DNA of 64,000 bases from Methyloceanibacter methanicus. GTDB lineage: Bacteria > Pseudomonadota > Alphaproteobacteria > Rhizobiales > Methyloligellaceae. The stretch covers positions 372,001-436,000 of the forward strand of contig NZ_LPWG01000010.1 of NCBI RefSeq assembly GCF_001723285.1. Direction: 5' to 3'. The notes beneath the pieces are model-generated. The model was not told where the DNA came from. It was given only the letters and a program-made list of their open reading frames with translations, and did not search any database. Position numbers and translations under genes: made by a program. Shown here one piece after another: positions 37,855 through 47,351 of this stretch. Within the stretch, counting starts at the first letter, position 1, and each line of letters starts with the position of its first letter.

Positions 37855-38592
37855 GTGACGTATTGCGTCGGCATTCTGCTTGATCAAGGTGTGGTGCTCG
37901 CGTCGGACTCCCGCACGAACGCAGGTATCGATCGCGTTTCGACCTTCCGCAAGATGTTCACCTTCGAACGGCCGGGCGAGCGCTTCTTCACGCTCCTGAC
38001 CGCGGGCAATCTGTCGCTGACCCAAGGCGTGGTCAGCCTGATCGGGGAATGGCTGGAATCGGAGGATCCGGAGAAGGACCTTTACGCCGCCCACTCGATG
38101 TTCAACGCGGCGCGGATCGTCGGCCGGGCCTTGCGCACGATCCACAAGACCGACGCGGGGTACCTGCAGCAGCACGACGTCGACTTTTCCGCCTCGTTTG
38201 TGCTCGCCGGCCAGGTCCGCGGCGGCAGGCTTCGGCTGTTTCAGATCTACGATGCGGGCAATTTCATCGAGGCGATGGGCGATACGATCTATTTCCAGAT
38301 CGGCGAGGTCAAATACGGCAAACCCATTCTCGACCGGATCGTCCGGCACGACACGAGCCTGAAAGATGCCGCGAAGTGCGCCCTGATCTCCTTCGATTCG
38401 ACCATGCGCTCGAATGTTTCCGTGGGCCCTCCCATCGACCTCATGATCTACCGGCGCGACACGCTTCAACGGGCCTTTACCATCAGGCTCGAAGAGGACG
38501 ACCCCTACTGGCAGGAGCTTCGTGAAGGGTGGGGGGATGCCATTCACAACGCGTTCGAGAACGTGGGGCACGATCCGGGCTGGGAGCTGTGA
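37855..38592 (+). CDS. Anbu-type proteasome-like peptidase
   Basis: Member of the Anbu (ancestral beta subunit) branch of the HslV/20S proteasome family. The GTG at 37855 is chosen because the protein then begins MTYCVGILLDQGVVLASDSRTNAG. This puts the catalytic Thr at position 2, as in other Anbu proteins; an open frame runs further back to 37804. Other marks are FRKMFTFERPGERFFTLLTAGNLS and MRSNVSVGPPIDLMIYRRD. The length is 245 residues. Known Anbu proteins form open-ring or helical assemblies with weak or no measured peptidase activity. It completes the ATP-grasp/alpha-E/transglutaminase cluster. Confidence 0.9.
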   Translation: MTYCVGILLDQGVVLASDSRTNAGIDRVSTFRKMFTFERPGERFFTLLTAGNLSLTQGVVSLIGEWLESEDPEKDLYAAHSMFNAARIVGRALRTIHKTDAGYLQQHDVDFSASFVLAGQVRGGRLRLFQIYDAGNFIEAMGDTIYFQIGEVKYGKPILDRIVRHDTSLKDAAKCALISFDSTMRSNVSVGPPIDLMIYRRDTLQRAFTIRLEEDDPYWQELREGWGDAIHNAFENVGHDPGWEL

Positions 38593-38681
38593 CCGGCGGC
38601 GAACCGCGCCCTGCCGGCGGTCGCCACGAATCTTGAGGTTCGGCATCGCGGGCCCGCCACCAAGGACCTAAGGAGACCGCC

Positions 38682-39203
38682 ATGACTCTCGAAGACGCCG
38701 GAGCGCTGCTGCTCCGCCTCGCCGTTGGGGGCCTCTTTCTGATGGGCGCGTGGGGATCGGTGAAGGATGAGGCCGCGAGGAGCTTCACCACCGGCGAAAC
38801 GGCCCTTGTATTCAAGCGCGACCCGCGCCTCTTCGCCTATGCCGGAATCGCCATGATGGGGCTTGGCGGCCTGTCGATCGTGTTCGGCGTGTTTCCAAGG
38901 CTGGGGGCGCTCGCGCTCACGATCTTCCTTTTTGGTGGCGCGATGATCCACTTCGCCAAGCGTGGCCAGCTTGAAGTTTACGAAAGCAAAGTCGAACCGG
39001 CCCTGTCGGGAGACGGAGCCGCGCCCGCGCGGAAGGCCCTCCGTGCGCTCACCGAAGCCGGCGTGATGGGGCATTTCACGGCGGGGCTGAAGAATTACGC
39101 CTTGGCGGGTGCCACGGCCTATCTCGTCTGCCGGAGCCGCACGCCGATGCTAATCGGCTTCGGCCAGGACGGGAGCTTGCAAGGATTGTTGACGCGGCTC
39201 TAA
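38682..39203 (+). CDS. DoxX-like membrane protein
   Basis: Encodes 173 residues with four likely membrane helices: AGALLLRLAVGGLFLMGAWG, LFAYAGIAMMGLGGLSIVFG, LGALALTIFLFGGAMIHFAK and a weaker C-terminal one (YALAGATAYLVC). The layout and the LLLRLAVGGLFLMGA start fit the DoxX/DoxD-like superfamily, whose members vary in role (terminal oxidase subunit, oxidoreductase membrane part). The start has a TAAGGAGA site. It lies 89 bases after the Anbu gene; a functional link is not evident. Confidence 0.7.
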   Translation: MTLEDAGALLLRLAVGGLFLMGAWGSVKDEAARSFTTGETALVFKRDPRLFAYAGIAMMGLGGLSIVFGVFPRLGALALTIFLFGGAMIHFAKRGQLEVYESKVEPALSGDGAAPARKALRALTEAGVMGHFTAGLKNYALAGATAYLVCRSRTPMLIGFGQDGSLQGLLTRL

Positions 39204-39271
39204 GGCAACGCCAAGGCAACAGGCGGCCGACGGCCATCCACGCACGCTCGACGGCACTGAGACGAGGGACA

Positions 39272-40500
39272 ATGCCCCAAGCGACCGAGGCGAACGATCA
39301 CGACCGTGCCCCGCTTCCGCCCCGGAGTTTCCTCGGCGTCTTCCGCGCCGAGCTTGGCCTGATCGTCGGCGTCGTCACGACGGCGCTCTTCTTCACCGTC
39401 GGCAAGGAGTGGCTAGCCGATTTGACCAGTCTGAATTGGCTCGGTCTCATGTTCGTGTGGCTGTTCGGCGTCATGATCTGGTGCGCCTTCGGGGTCGTGC
39501 GCCACGCGGATGCCCTCGCGGAGATTCTGGGTGAGCCCTATGGCACGCTCATTCTGACCCTCTCCGTCATCAGCATCGAGGTTGCGATTCTCGCGACCGT
39601 CATGCTGGGCAAGACGCCCAATCCGACCCTGCCACGCGAGACCATGTTCGCCATTCTCATGATCGTGCTGAACGGCATGGTCGGGACGGTCCTTGCCGTT
39701 GGCGGCCTGCGCTACGTGCAGCAGCAATACAATCTCCAGGGTGCGCTGGCCTATCTTGCGGTGATCACGCCGCTCGCCTTTATCGCCTTGGTCGTTCCGA
39801 CCTTTACGGAATCGACAGCCGGACCGACGCTTCAAACGCAACAGGCGATCGTCTTCGGCACGATGACGGCGCTGCTCTATGGCGCGTTTCTCACGATCCA
39901 AACGACGCGGCACCGGACCTTCTTTTTGCAGCCCAAGCTCGCCCGCAAGCCCTCGGCACGGAGCAGGATCGAAGCGCAAAGGAGCACCGGGGCCGAGGGG
40001 CAAGACGATGCGGAAACGGTCCTGCCCGAGCCGGAGCATCACGGGCCTGCGTATTCGGGTCCCGTCCATGCGGTCCTGCTCCTCGCCACGCTGCTGCCCG
40101 TGGTGCTTCTGTCGAAGCCTCTCGCGACGCTCCTGGACCATGGCATCGCGCAAGTGGGATTGCCCAACGCTCTGGGCGGCGTGGTGATCGCGATGCTGAT
40201 CCTGTCTCCGGAATGGACCGCAGCGCTCCAATCGGCGATGCGCGATCAACTGCAGCGCGTCAATCTCAGCCTCGGCAGTGCGCTCTCGACCATTGGCCTG
40301 ACCGTTCCCGTCATGTTGGCGATCAGCGTGATCACGGACACGCCGCTGACGCTTGGGCTCAACTCCGTCGACATCATTCTCCTCTCGGTCACGCTGTTCG
40401 TCTGCCACATCACGTTCTCTGGCGCGCCACCAACATTCTCTTGGGCTTCGTGCATTTGGTGCTGTTCGGGACCTATCTGCTCCTGATCTTCAAGCCCTAG
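39272..40500 (+). pseudogene. Calcium/proton exchanger family protein (ChaA-like), frameshifted at the C-terminus
   Basis: Cation/proton antiporter of the CaCA superfamily, about 409 residues when repaired. N-terminal helices include LTSLNWLGLMFVWLFGVM. The first alpha-repeat has EPYGTLILTLSVISIEVAIL (acidic residues in the membrane) and the second has ALSTIGLTVPVMLAISVITD. A charged linker (residues about 225-260) separates the halves. At 40422 the frame shifts: the original frame ends in a junk tail at 40486, while the other frame gives RATNILLGFVHLVLFGTYLL, the expected last helix, ending at 40500. One missing G explains it (GGGC read as GGC). Confidence 0.85.
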
Positions 40501-40811
40501 GCAGAGCCTTGGCCTGAAGCGTGGTGTTCGGCTTGGCCTTCGCGTCGAGACGCTCACCGGACCTTGCTGCTGCTGCGTTCCGAAGCGAGCGGATCGACCC
40601 TGCGGCGCCCGGACGTTGTTTCTGACCAACCTGTGGGGAACAAAGCACGCATTTGCTTACCGTAAGTTGCGGAGCGGATGGACCCGCACAGCGGGGTTGC
40701 CGGGCACCGCGCACGGTTCCGTCTACGATGTCCGGTCGATGGGGATCGTGTGGGGCTGGTGTGGTGCGGGAGGACAAGCCACGAGGCGAAAGGGAACGGC
40801 CCAGCCACCGC

Positions 40812-41548
40812 GTGCGAACGGCCGCCTTCGGTCTTCTCCTTGCCTTCGCCGACGGCACGGCCTTCCGGTCGACCGCGGCCCTCGCCGATGACGATGTGCC
40901 CCGGCAGGAAGTCTTCAGCGGCATCGAGACCAGCAACAACTACACGAGCGTCTATGCGGGTGGGGGTTACGCCCTGAGGGGCGGGTTCGATGCGCCGGGC
41001 TGGCGCCTTCGCGCGGTGGGAGCGTATGGCCGCTACAGCTACGGCGGCGCGCTGTTCGACGGGAGTACCTTTCGGGCCACTCATTTCGAGGGCACGGCCT
41101 CGTTCCTATCGGCTCAGGCCGGATACCAGTTCCACTGCGGTCCCGTGATTGCCAAGCGTTCGCCGGGATCGAGGCCGTCGACCAGCGCATCACCCCCTTC
41201 GATCCGCGCAATTCGGTCCAGGGGACGGAACTCGGCTTGCGGCTGACGCTCGAGACCTGGACGGATCTGTCGAAGCGCTTGTTCCTGTCTGCGGACGCCT
41301 CCTACGGGTCGGCGTTTCAGGAGTACTGGGAGCTCACGCGCATCGGCTACCGTTTGGGGAACGTCTTCGCCGTCGGGCTCGAGGGCGGCATCCTCGGCAA
41401 CCAGGAATACGATGCGGGGCGTGGCGGCGGCTTCGTTCGCGGCACGTTCAAGGCGCTCGAGGCGACGCTGTCGGGCGGCTTTACGGGCGACTATCTGTTG
41501 AGCGAGCCAAGCGGTTATGTCGCCCTGAACCTCTATCGGTCGTTCTAA
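40812..41548 (+). pseudogene. BcsS-like outer-membrane beta-barrel protein, frameshifted
   Basis: Resembles the cellulose biosynthesis protein BcsS family of alphaproteobacterial outer-membrane proteins. A signal-like N-terminus (GLLLAFADGTAFRSTAALA) is followed by barrel strands: YTSVYAGGGYALRGGFDAPG, VGAYGRYSYGGALFDG, AGYQFHCGPVIAK. At 41156 the frame changes, and the other frame continues AFAGIEAVDQRITPFDPRNS, SADASYGSAFQEYWELTRIG and the terminal strand SGYVALNLYRSF with a C-terminal Phe. One missing G (AAGGCG read as AAGCG) would join them. No cellulose synthase gene is in the window. The GTG at 40812 is the likely start. Confidence 0.75.
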
Positions 41549-41886
41549 CCACACGCATGCTTCGGCTGAACCAGCCGTGCCCCGCCGGACGGATGCTGCC
41601 GAGACAGAGCGAACGCGCAACGGCTCTAAACGGCCTTGAAAGCAACAGTCAAAGTGCACTGCCGGCCCCGCCCCGGCAGTGCTTTGAAACGCGGCCCGCC
41701 CCGGCGGGCAGGCCATAGGATGGTGCGTTCTGTGTAGAGGTGTCCAGGATGGGCCAGAAGCCCGAAGACTCGCTCCAACGGTTAGGATGACACGAAGCCT
41801 GCGGGCAACGCAATTGGACGCCGCGATTATACCCGTACTTTCTTGAGGGCTGTGGATGTGTCGTCGCGCTTCGCTTCTGCCGGGGC
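41549..41886. other. Intergenic stretch with one hairpin
   Basis: A convergent region between the BcsS-like gene and the minus-strand binding-protein gene. Apart from the hairpin at 41656-41682 I see no coding potential, RNA gene or repeat. Confidence 0.5.
41656..41682. terminator. Hairpin, possible bidirectional terminator
   Basis: GCACTGCCGG (41656-41665) pairs with CCGGCAGTGC (41673-41682) around a C-rich loop, flanked by AAA and TTT. It lies between two convergent genes and could serve both strands, although the T-run is short. Confidence 0.55.
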
Positions 41887-43110
41887 TCAAGGCGTGGGCG
41901 TTGCGGGTGCCTCCGTGGCACCTGCGCCATTTGTTTTGCGTTCCCCGGTGCTTGGCGCCGGCGGAGCCCGGAGGCGTGCGGCCCATGCCGCAAAGCGTTT
42001 GCTCAGCGCATCGCCGCTCTCGTCCCACCACGTTTCGTCGAATTGCAAGGCCGTTCGAAAATTGTCCGGTGCCGTCGGCAGAAACGTCCCCATGTCCACG
42101 CCGATGACGGGATGCTTGCCGACCTGTGCCAGCGCGGACGTCCGCATCGGACCGTAAGCGGTGAGCCGCGCCTGGGCGGCCAATTGTTTTGGCGCGGTGG
42201 CGAAGCGGATGAAGCGCATGGCCTCGTCCCTGTTCCGCGACGTTTTGGGAATGGCCCACGCATCGAGATCGTAGATCTGCCCGTCCCACAGGATGCCGAG
42301 ATTGCGGTCGCGGATCGCCGCGCGAAACAGGCGCGCGCTATAGCCTGCCGCCATGGCCGCGCGTCCGCTGATAACCCAGGTCATCGGCTGGGCCGGCTTG
42401 TCCCACAGAAGCAGATTGCCCTTGATCTTGTCGAGGGCCGCGAAGGCGCGATCCGCACCTTCCGGCGTTGCAAGAACCTGATAGACGTTGCCCGGCGGCA
42501 CGCCGTCGGCGAGCAGCACCAGTTCGAGGGTGCGCCGCGCGCTGTTGGGGAGCGCGCGTTTCCCGGGATAGCGGGCCGTATCCAGCAGAGCGCCGATGGC
42601 CGCCGGCTCTCCGCCACGGAAGGCCTTCCGGTTGAACGCAATCGCCGTGGACCAGGCCATGGTGGCGATGCCGCACTTCGAGACGGCGCCACGCACGAAG
42701 TCGTCCGCGGTGCCCCCCTCGGCCGTCAGCGCGTCGGCGTCGATCGGCGCCAGCAGCCCCTCGGCACACAGGGCCTTCAACGCGCCGGCCGAAACGTCGA
42801 CCACGTCCACGGGGGTCGTGTCGTCTTCGATCAACGCTTTGAGCTTCGAGGGCTCACCGCCGTAGATCTCAGTGGCGATGACGGTGCCCGTCTTCTTCGC
42901 GAACGGCTCCAGAACCGCGATCTCCTGGGCGCGGCCATAGGCACCGCCCCAGGTCGCGACGTTCAGCGTCTGTTGAGACCACGCCGCCGACGGTACAGGG
43001 GAGACCAAGGCGAACGCAAGCGCGGCGGCGACGACGCGGTGCGTCCGAGGGCCGTTCCAAATCCGGCAATTGGTGGCATGGTGCAACACGAGCAGTGATC
43101 GTCGGTCCAT
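41887..43110 (-). CDS. Periplasmic binding protein, polyamine/iron ABC type
   Basis: The start at 43110 gives 407 residues with a signal peptide (VVAAALAFALVSPVPSAAWSQ). The family 1 / PotD-like binding fold shows TLNVATWGGAYGRAQEIAVL near the mature start, MAWSTAIAFNRKAF near residue 140, and YDLDAWAIPKTSRNRDEAMRF near 290. This layout fits spermidine/putrescine or other small-ligand receptors more than the ferric FutA type. A Pro/Ala-rich tail (PATPTP end) is unusual. It lies 34 bases after the AsmA gene, on the same strand as the iron transport genes, but with no permease of its own. Confidence 0.82.
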   Translation of the reverse strand: MDRRSLLVLHHATNCRIWNGPRTHRVVAAALAFALVSPVPSAAWSQQTLNVATWGGAYGRAQEIAVLEPFAKKTGTVIATEIYGGEPSKLKALIEDDTTPVDVVDVSAGALKALCAEGLLAPIDADALTAEGGTADDFVRGAVSKCGIATMAWSTAIAFNRKAFRGGEPAAIGALLDTARYPGKRALPNSARRTLELVLLADGVPPGNVYQVLATPEGADRAFAALDKIKGNLLLWDKPAQPMTWVISGRAAMAAGYSARLFRAAIRDRNLGILWDGQIYDLDAWAIPKTSRNRDEAMRFIRFATAPKQLAAQARLTAYGPMRTSALAQVGKHPVIGVDMGTFLPTAPDNFRTALQFDETWWDESGDALSKRFAAWAARLRAPPAPSTGERKTNGAGATEAPATPTP

Positions 43111-43144
43111 GTCGTTCTGTTCCAAGCAACCTGCTGAGAGCGGA

Positions 43145-44920
43145 CTATGGCTTCTCCGTATCCTGTTCCGAAGGTCCAGCCTGTGTCTCCGGCGGTCGGG
43201 CCCGCGCGATTCGTGGGGCCGCGAGAGAGCCATTCATCGTGATGCCCGGCCTGGTCCCAGGGCCGGGTGCGGCCGCATCGAGAGGCGCCTCAGGGTCCGC
43301 CATTCTGAAGTCCCAATCAAGCGTCCGCTGCGCGATGTCGAGATCGCCCGCGCCGGACACCGCCCCTTCGCCCGTCGTCATACGGAACGATTGGCACCAC
43401 AGATGGCCCGCGGAAACGCTGCATTCGGCCACGATTTCCGAGAATTCCGTATCCGCGTTCTGGCTCCAGCTGCCGGCTTCGGCGTCCGGTTGGGCGATGA
43501 GAGCGGCCAGGTCGACCGGCAGCGCCCCGTCTTTGGCCGTCACGGCAATGGTCCCGGCGAGGCCGCGCACGAGCTCGTCCTGCGAGGTTCCTCCGGTCGA
43601 GATATCGACCTTGAGGGTTCCCACGCCCCTCACGGGCACGCTCATGCCGATCGCCTGCCGGCATGTGTCGAGCGCGACATTCGCCAAGCTGCCGGTCAGC
43701 GCGGCTTCCGCGCGCGGTGTCGAAAGATTGAGATCCAAACGGCCCTCGGCCTGACCGCCGCACAGTTCCAATGCGCCGACCTCGCTGGAGATCGCGCCGT
43801 TCTTGGCATTGATCGTGAAACCGCCACGGCCCAGTTGCAGCCCGCCTGCCGACAATGCCGCCGCAGAGACTCGCAAATCCGCATCCAGGTGCTTCAGCAG
43901 CACCCAGTCGAACAGCGGGCTTCCTTCGGGGGCGGCCGACGCATCGGACAAATACGGGTCGAGGAGCAATGTCTCGAACGCCAGCGTTCCGTCGATGCGG
44001 GGCCGGTTCCCGGCCGTCAGGGCCAGCAAGCCCACCGCGGCGTTCCCGTCGAAGTCAAACGAGCCGTCGTCGAACGTCAGCGTCGGCCCCGCCCAATGCA
44101 CCCGTCCCCTGGCGCTCCCGTTCTTCAGACTGTGACCGTGCGGCAGCACGACGCCGACCCAAGCCAGGAAGCGCCGGATGTCGGGCAGTTTCGCTTCGAG
44201 GTCGCCCTCGCCGCCAAGCTCTTCGCCAAGCTGCATGGTGCCCGAGAAGCGTGCCGTGAGCGGCGCGGACGTGACTTTGAGCGTGAGCGGCGCGTGCTGC
44301 CCCTCGACGGTTTCGACGGCCTTGCCGCGGCCGAGCGAGAACGTGACGGGCTCATCGTTGAAGGTAAAGGAGCCCACGGCCTCCAACGCGCCGAGCTGTC
44401 CGCGCGTGTTCAGACGAAGATCGAGCTCGCGGAGGAGGGGACTGCCGCTCGCGGGTTCGACCACCCCGCGGTGGACACGCACGGTCTCGAGGGGTGCGCT
44501 GGCGAGAAACGCCGTAAGCCGCCCGAGCACGGCTTCCGTGGTGCGATCCTTGTCTTCGCCATTGAGCGTGAGCGTCGGCTTGTCCAGCCGCAGGGCGCTG
44601 AACCTGATGTTGCCGAGCAAGAGGTCCGGGAGCGACAGCGTCAGCCGGAACTTGGGGGCGGAGATGGACTCCAGGGTTGGCAGTTTTTCCGCATCGGTCA
44701 CGGTGAGGCCGCCTTCGACCGATGGCGGAAAATAGCGAATGCGCAGCGGCTCCATGAGGGTCACGGAGCCCCCGGTCCATTCCGACAAGGAGGCGCTCAC
44801 CCGGCCGCGAAGATCCGCCGGGGTTCCGGCAGGCCGAAGAAGCAGGATGGCAAGTCCTGCGGCGATCACCACGAGAAGAACGGCAAGAAGCCATTTCCAA
44901 ATAGATTGGCGCGGCCTCAT
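43145..44920 (-). CDS. AsmA family protein
   Basis: Large envelope protein of 591 residues with an N-terminal membrane helix (WLLAVLLVVIAAGLAILLL). The periplasmic beta-rich region begins with the AsmA N-terminal pattern (VTLMEPLRIRYFPPSVEGGLTV, LPDLLLGNIRFSALRLDKP) and has the AsmA_2 C-terminal pattern (GVGTLKVDISTGGTSQDELV, FSEIVAECSVSAGHLWCQ). AsmA and TamB-type proteins are lipid-transfer bridges or affect outer-membrane assembly. It sits inside a minus-strand run with the iron transporter but its role there is not evident. Confidence 0.85.
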   Translation of the reverse strand: MRPRQSIWKWLLAVLLVVIAAGLAILLLRPAGTPADLRGRVSASLSEWTGGSVTLMEPLRIRYFPPSVEGGLTVTDAEKLPTLESISAPKFRLTLSLPDLLLGNIRFSALRLDKPTLTLNGEDKDRTTEAVLGRLTAFLASAPLETVRVHRGVVEPASGSPLLRELDLRLNTRGQLGALEAVGSFTFNDEPVTFSLGRGKAVETVEGQHAPLTLKVTSAPLTARFSGTMQLGEELGGEGDLEAKLPDIRRFLAWVGVVLPHGHSLKNGSARGRVHWAGPTLTFDDGSFDFDGNAAVGLLALTAGNRPRIDGTLAFETLLLDPYLSDASAAPEGSPLFDWVLLKHLDADLRVSAAALSAGGLQLGRGGFTINAKNGAISSEVGALELCGGQAEGRLDLNLSTPRAEAALTGSLANVALDTCRQAIGMSVPVRGVGTLKVDISTGGTSQDELVRGLAGTIAVTAKDGALPVDLAALIAQPDAEAGSWSQNADTEFSEIVAECSVSAGHLWCQSFRMTTGEGAVSGAGDLDIAQRTLDWDFRMADPEAPLDAAAPGPGTRPGITMNGSLAAPRIARARPPETQAGPSEQDTEKP

Positions 44921-45059
44921 TCCGACCTTTCCACATACCTGGCTGCGTGGGCTTCGAGCGAGCGGGCCGGCTGCTCATGAATGCGCAATGAGCAGTGCGC
45001 CCGGACGGGTGCCGTCTGTGTGACCCTTGCGAACCCAACAGGATCATTCTCTTGGGTTA

Positions 45060-46944
45060 TCAGGAAATTGGCAACGCCAATTCCTTCTGCGTGTCCGCCG
45101 GCCGCCGGCGCGAACCCGAAAAGCCGGGCCGGCTGTGAGCAATCACGCCGTGAAGAAGCAGCACCGGCGTCAAACTCACAAGCACAATCGTCAAGGCCGA
45201 CAAACCGGCCTCTTCGTAGCGGTAGAGCGAAGCCAGCGTGAAGACCTGGGTGGCCAGCGTGTCGAAATTGAAGGGCCGTAGCAGCAGCGTCGCCGGAAGC
45301 TCCTTCATCGAATCGACGAAGACGATCAACGCGGCGGCGCCGAGCGTGGGCCGAAGGAGCGGCAGATGAACCCGCCAAAGCATTTCGGTGACCGAGGCGC
45401 CCAATGTGCGCCCCGCCGCATCGAGATTGCGGGTGATCTTGCTGAGCCCGGCCTCCACGGACCCGAGCGAGGCGGCGAGGAAGCGTATCGTGTAAGCGAC
45501 GACGATGGCGAAGGCCGTGCCGGAGAAGATGAGACCCGTCGAGACACCGAGCAGCGAGCGGGCTGCGTCGTCGATCGCGTGTCGAGCCCCGCGAGCGGGA
45601 TCAGAAGACCGATGGCGAGCACGGTTCCGGGCACCGCATAGCTGACTGCGGGCACGAAACTTGCGATCCGCACGAACTTCGATTGGGTCTGCCGCCGCCC
45701 ATAGGCGAGGACGATCGCGAAGAACACGCCGAGCACCGCGGCGGCGAGCGAGAGGCCGAGGCTATGCAGGGCCGCGCGCCAGAAGTCTTCGGTCAGGCCG
45801 GAGGACAGGTGGACGATGGCGTCCCGCGCCAGCACATAGGTCGGCAGGACGAAGCCGACCAGGATCGGAGCGGCGCATGCGGCCGTGGCGAGAATGCCCT
45901 TTACGCCGGAGAGCGATTCCTCCGGCAAGTCCCGGTATTTGCCCGTGGTGTGATGAAAGCGCTTGCCGGACCGCAAAGCGCGCTCCAGGCCGAGCACGGC
46001 CAGCACGAAGAACAGCATCACGCAGGAAATCTGCGCCGCACCGGCAAGGCTGCCCCGATCGAGCCACGTGTCGTAGACGGTGACGGTGAGCGTCTGCACG
46101 CCGAAGAACTCCACGGCGCCGATGTCGTTCAGCGTTTCCATCAGGGCGAGGGCCGTCCCTGCGGCAAGTGCGGGGCGGGCAAGTGGCAGTGCAATTTGCC
46201 AGAAGGTTTCCGATGCGCTCCGTCCCAGCGTGCGGCTCGCCTCGATCACGCAGATCGACTGGGCCACGAAGCTCGCGCGCGCGGTGATGTAGACGTAAGG
46301 GTACAGAACCGCGCCCATGATGAAGATCGCGCCGCCAAGGTTCGAATATCGGGGAACCAATAGTCGCGAGCGCTTTCCCACCCGAAGATGCCGCGCAAGG
46401 CCGTCTGTATCTCGCCGGAGTAGTCGAAGAGTTCGATGTAGCAAAAGGCGATGATGTAGGTGGGCATCGCGAAGGGCAGCAGGAGAAGCCACTGGAACAG
46501 GCTCCGGCCCGGAAAGCGGTACATCGTGACGAGCCAGGCCGTTCCGGTACCTGTGACAAGGGCGATGATCGCGACCCCTGCCATCAAGATGAGCGTGCGC
46601 CGTACGGCGTCCGGCAAGACGTTCTCGATGAGGTGCGGCCAGGTGTCCCCGCTGGAGTGCAAGGCCATGACGGCGATGGCGAACAGCGGCGCGGCCGCGA
46701 GGAGAGACAGGATCAGCGCGCCGGCGGACCAGCCGAAGCTGCCGGTCTCGAGTAGCCTCGCCAGCCGCCGCCGTAAGGGGACCGGCTTTGAGGACGGCGC
46801 CTGACCTGCCTGCGGCTCAGCGCGGGGCAGAGACAGAGCCTCCGCGCGCGCGCGCGTCCGAGGTGACCAGCGCCGCCACGATCTCCTGGTTGAGGCGATA
46901 ATCCGCCTCGTCGAGCGCGTCGGCGAACGCGTTCGCCGCGTCAA
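45060..46944 (-). pseudogene. Ferric-iron ABC transporter permease (FbpB/FutB type), two frameshifts
   Basis: Membrane permease made of two fused binding-protein-dependent transport domains, as usual for ferric-iron importers. Frame 1 (from about 46870 to 46335) has WSAGALILSLLAAAPLFAI and FQWLLLLPFAMPTYIIAFCYIELFDYSG. Frame 2 (46335 to 45578) has GGAIFIMGAVLYPYVYITAR, EASRTLGRSASETFWQIALP (the EAA loop) and SYAVPGTVLAIGLLIPL. Frame 3 has AGRTLGASVTEMLWRVHLP (second EAA loop) and VDSMKELPATLLLRPF. Restoring one G at each junction joins them. The true start is unclear; 46944 is the outer limit. No ATPase gene is seen in this window. Confidence 0.85.
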
Positions 46945-47341
46945 TGACCGGGTCGACCGTCTCCGACCCCGTCAGAGCCAGAGCGCAGGCCTGCATGGCC
47001 GGGCAACGGTGGTGCTGGGACGCGGCGATCAAGGACATCGCCATGCACTCGTCCGCGCAGAAGCGTCGGGCGTCGAGTGCGTTGTACTGGATCTCGCGGG
47101 AGGCCGCGGCCCGGACGGCACGCACCCAGCAGGCAAGCTCGGTGACGGCGCGCTTGGCGCGTGCCGGGCCGAGCACCCGGTTATAGGTGTTCCATCCGTT
47201 TTCCCAACAGGTGATGTCGCCCGTGTCATAGCCAGCGAGCCAGCATCGGAAGCCGACGCCGACGAGCCATTCGGGCCCTGAAAAAGCGTGGACCTCGCCA
47301 CGCGGTCCGTGGTGTTCAACGAATTTCGGTTGATAGCTCAT
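46817..47341 (-). CDS. Cysteine-rich protein of unknown function between iron ABC genes
   Basis: The start at 47341 (MSYQPKFVEHHGPRGEVHAF) gives 174 residues. There is no signal peptide or membrane helix. It has eight cysteines (among them FRCWLAGYD, DITCWENGW, FCADEC, HRCPAMQAC) and several histidines and tryptophans. The Cys pattern suggests metal or haem binding or disulphides. I recognise no family. It lies between the ferric-iron binding protein and the permease and overlaps the permease's upstream frame, so it is very likely co-transcribed with them; a role in iron handling is inferred from context only. Confidence 0.7.
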   Translation of the reverse strand: MSYQPKFVEHHGPRGEVHAFSGPEWLVGVGFRCWLAGYDTGDITCWENGWNTYNRVLGPARAKRAVTELACWVRAVRAAASREIQYNALDARRFCADECMAMSLIAASQHHRCPAMQACALALTGSETVDPVIDAANAFADALDEADYRLNQEIVAALVTSDARARGGSVSAPR

Positions 47342-47351
47342 TGCCGCCCCC

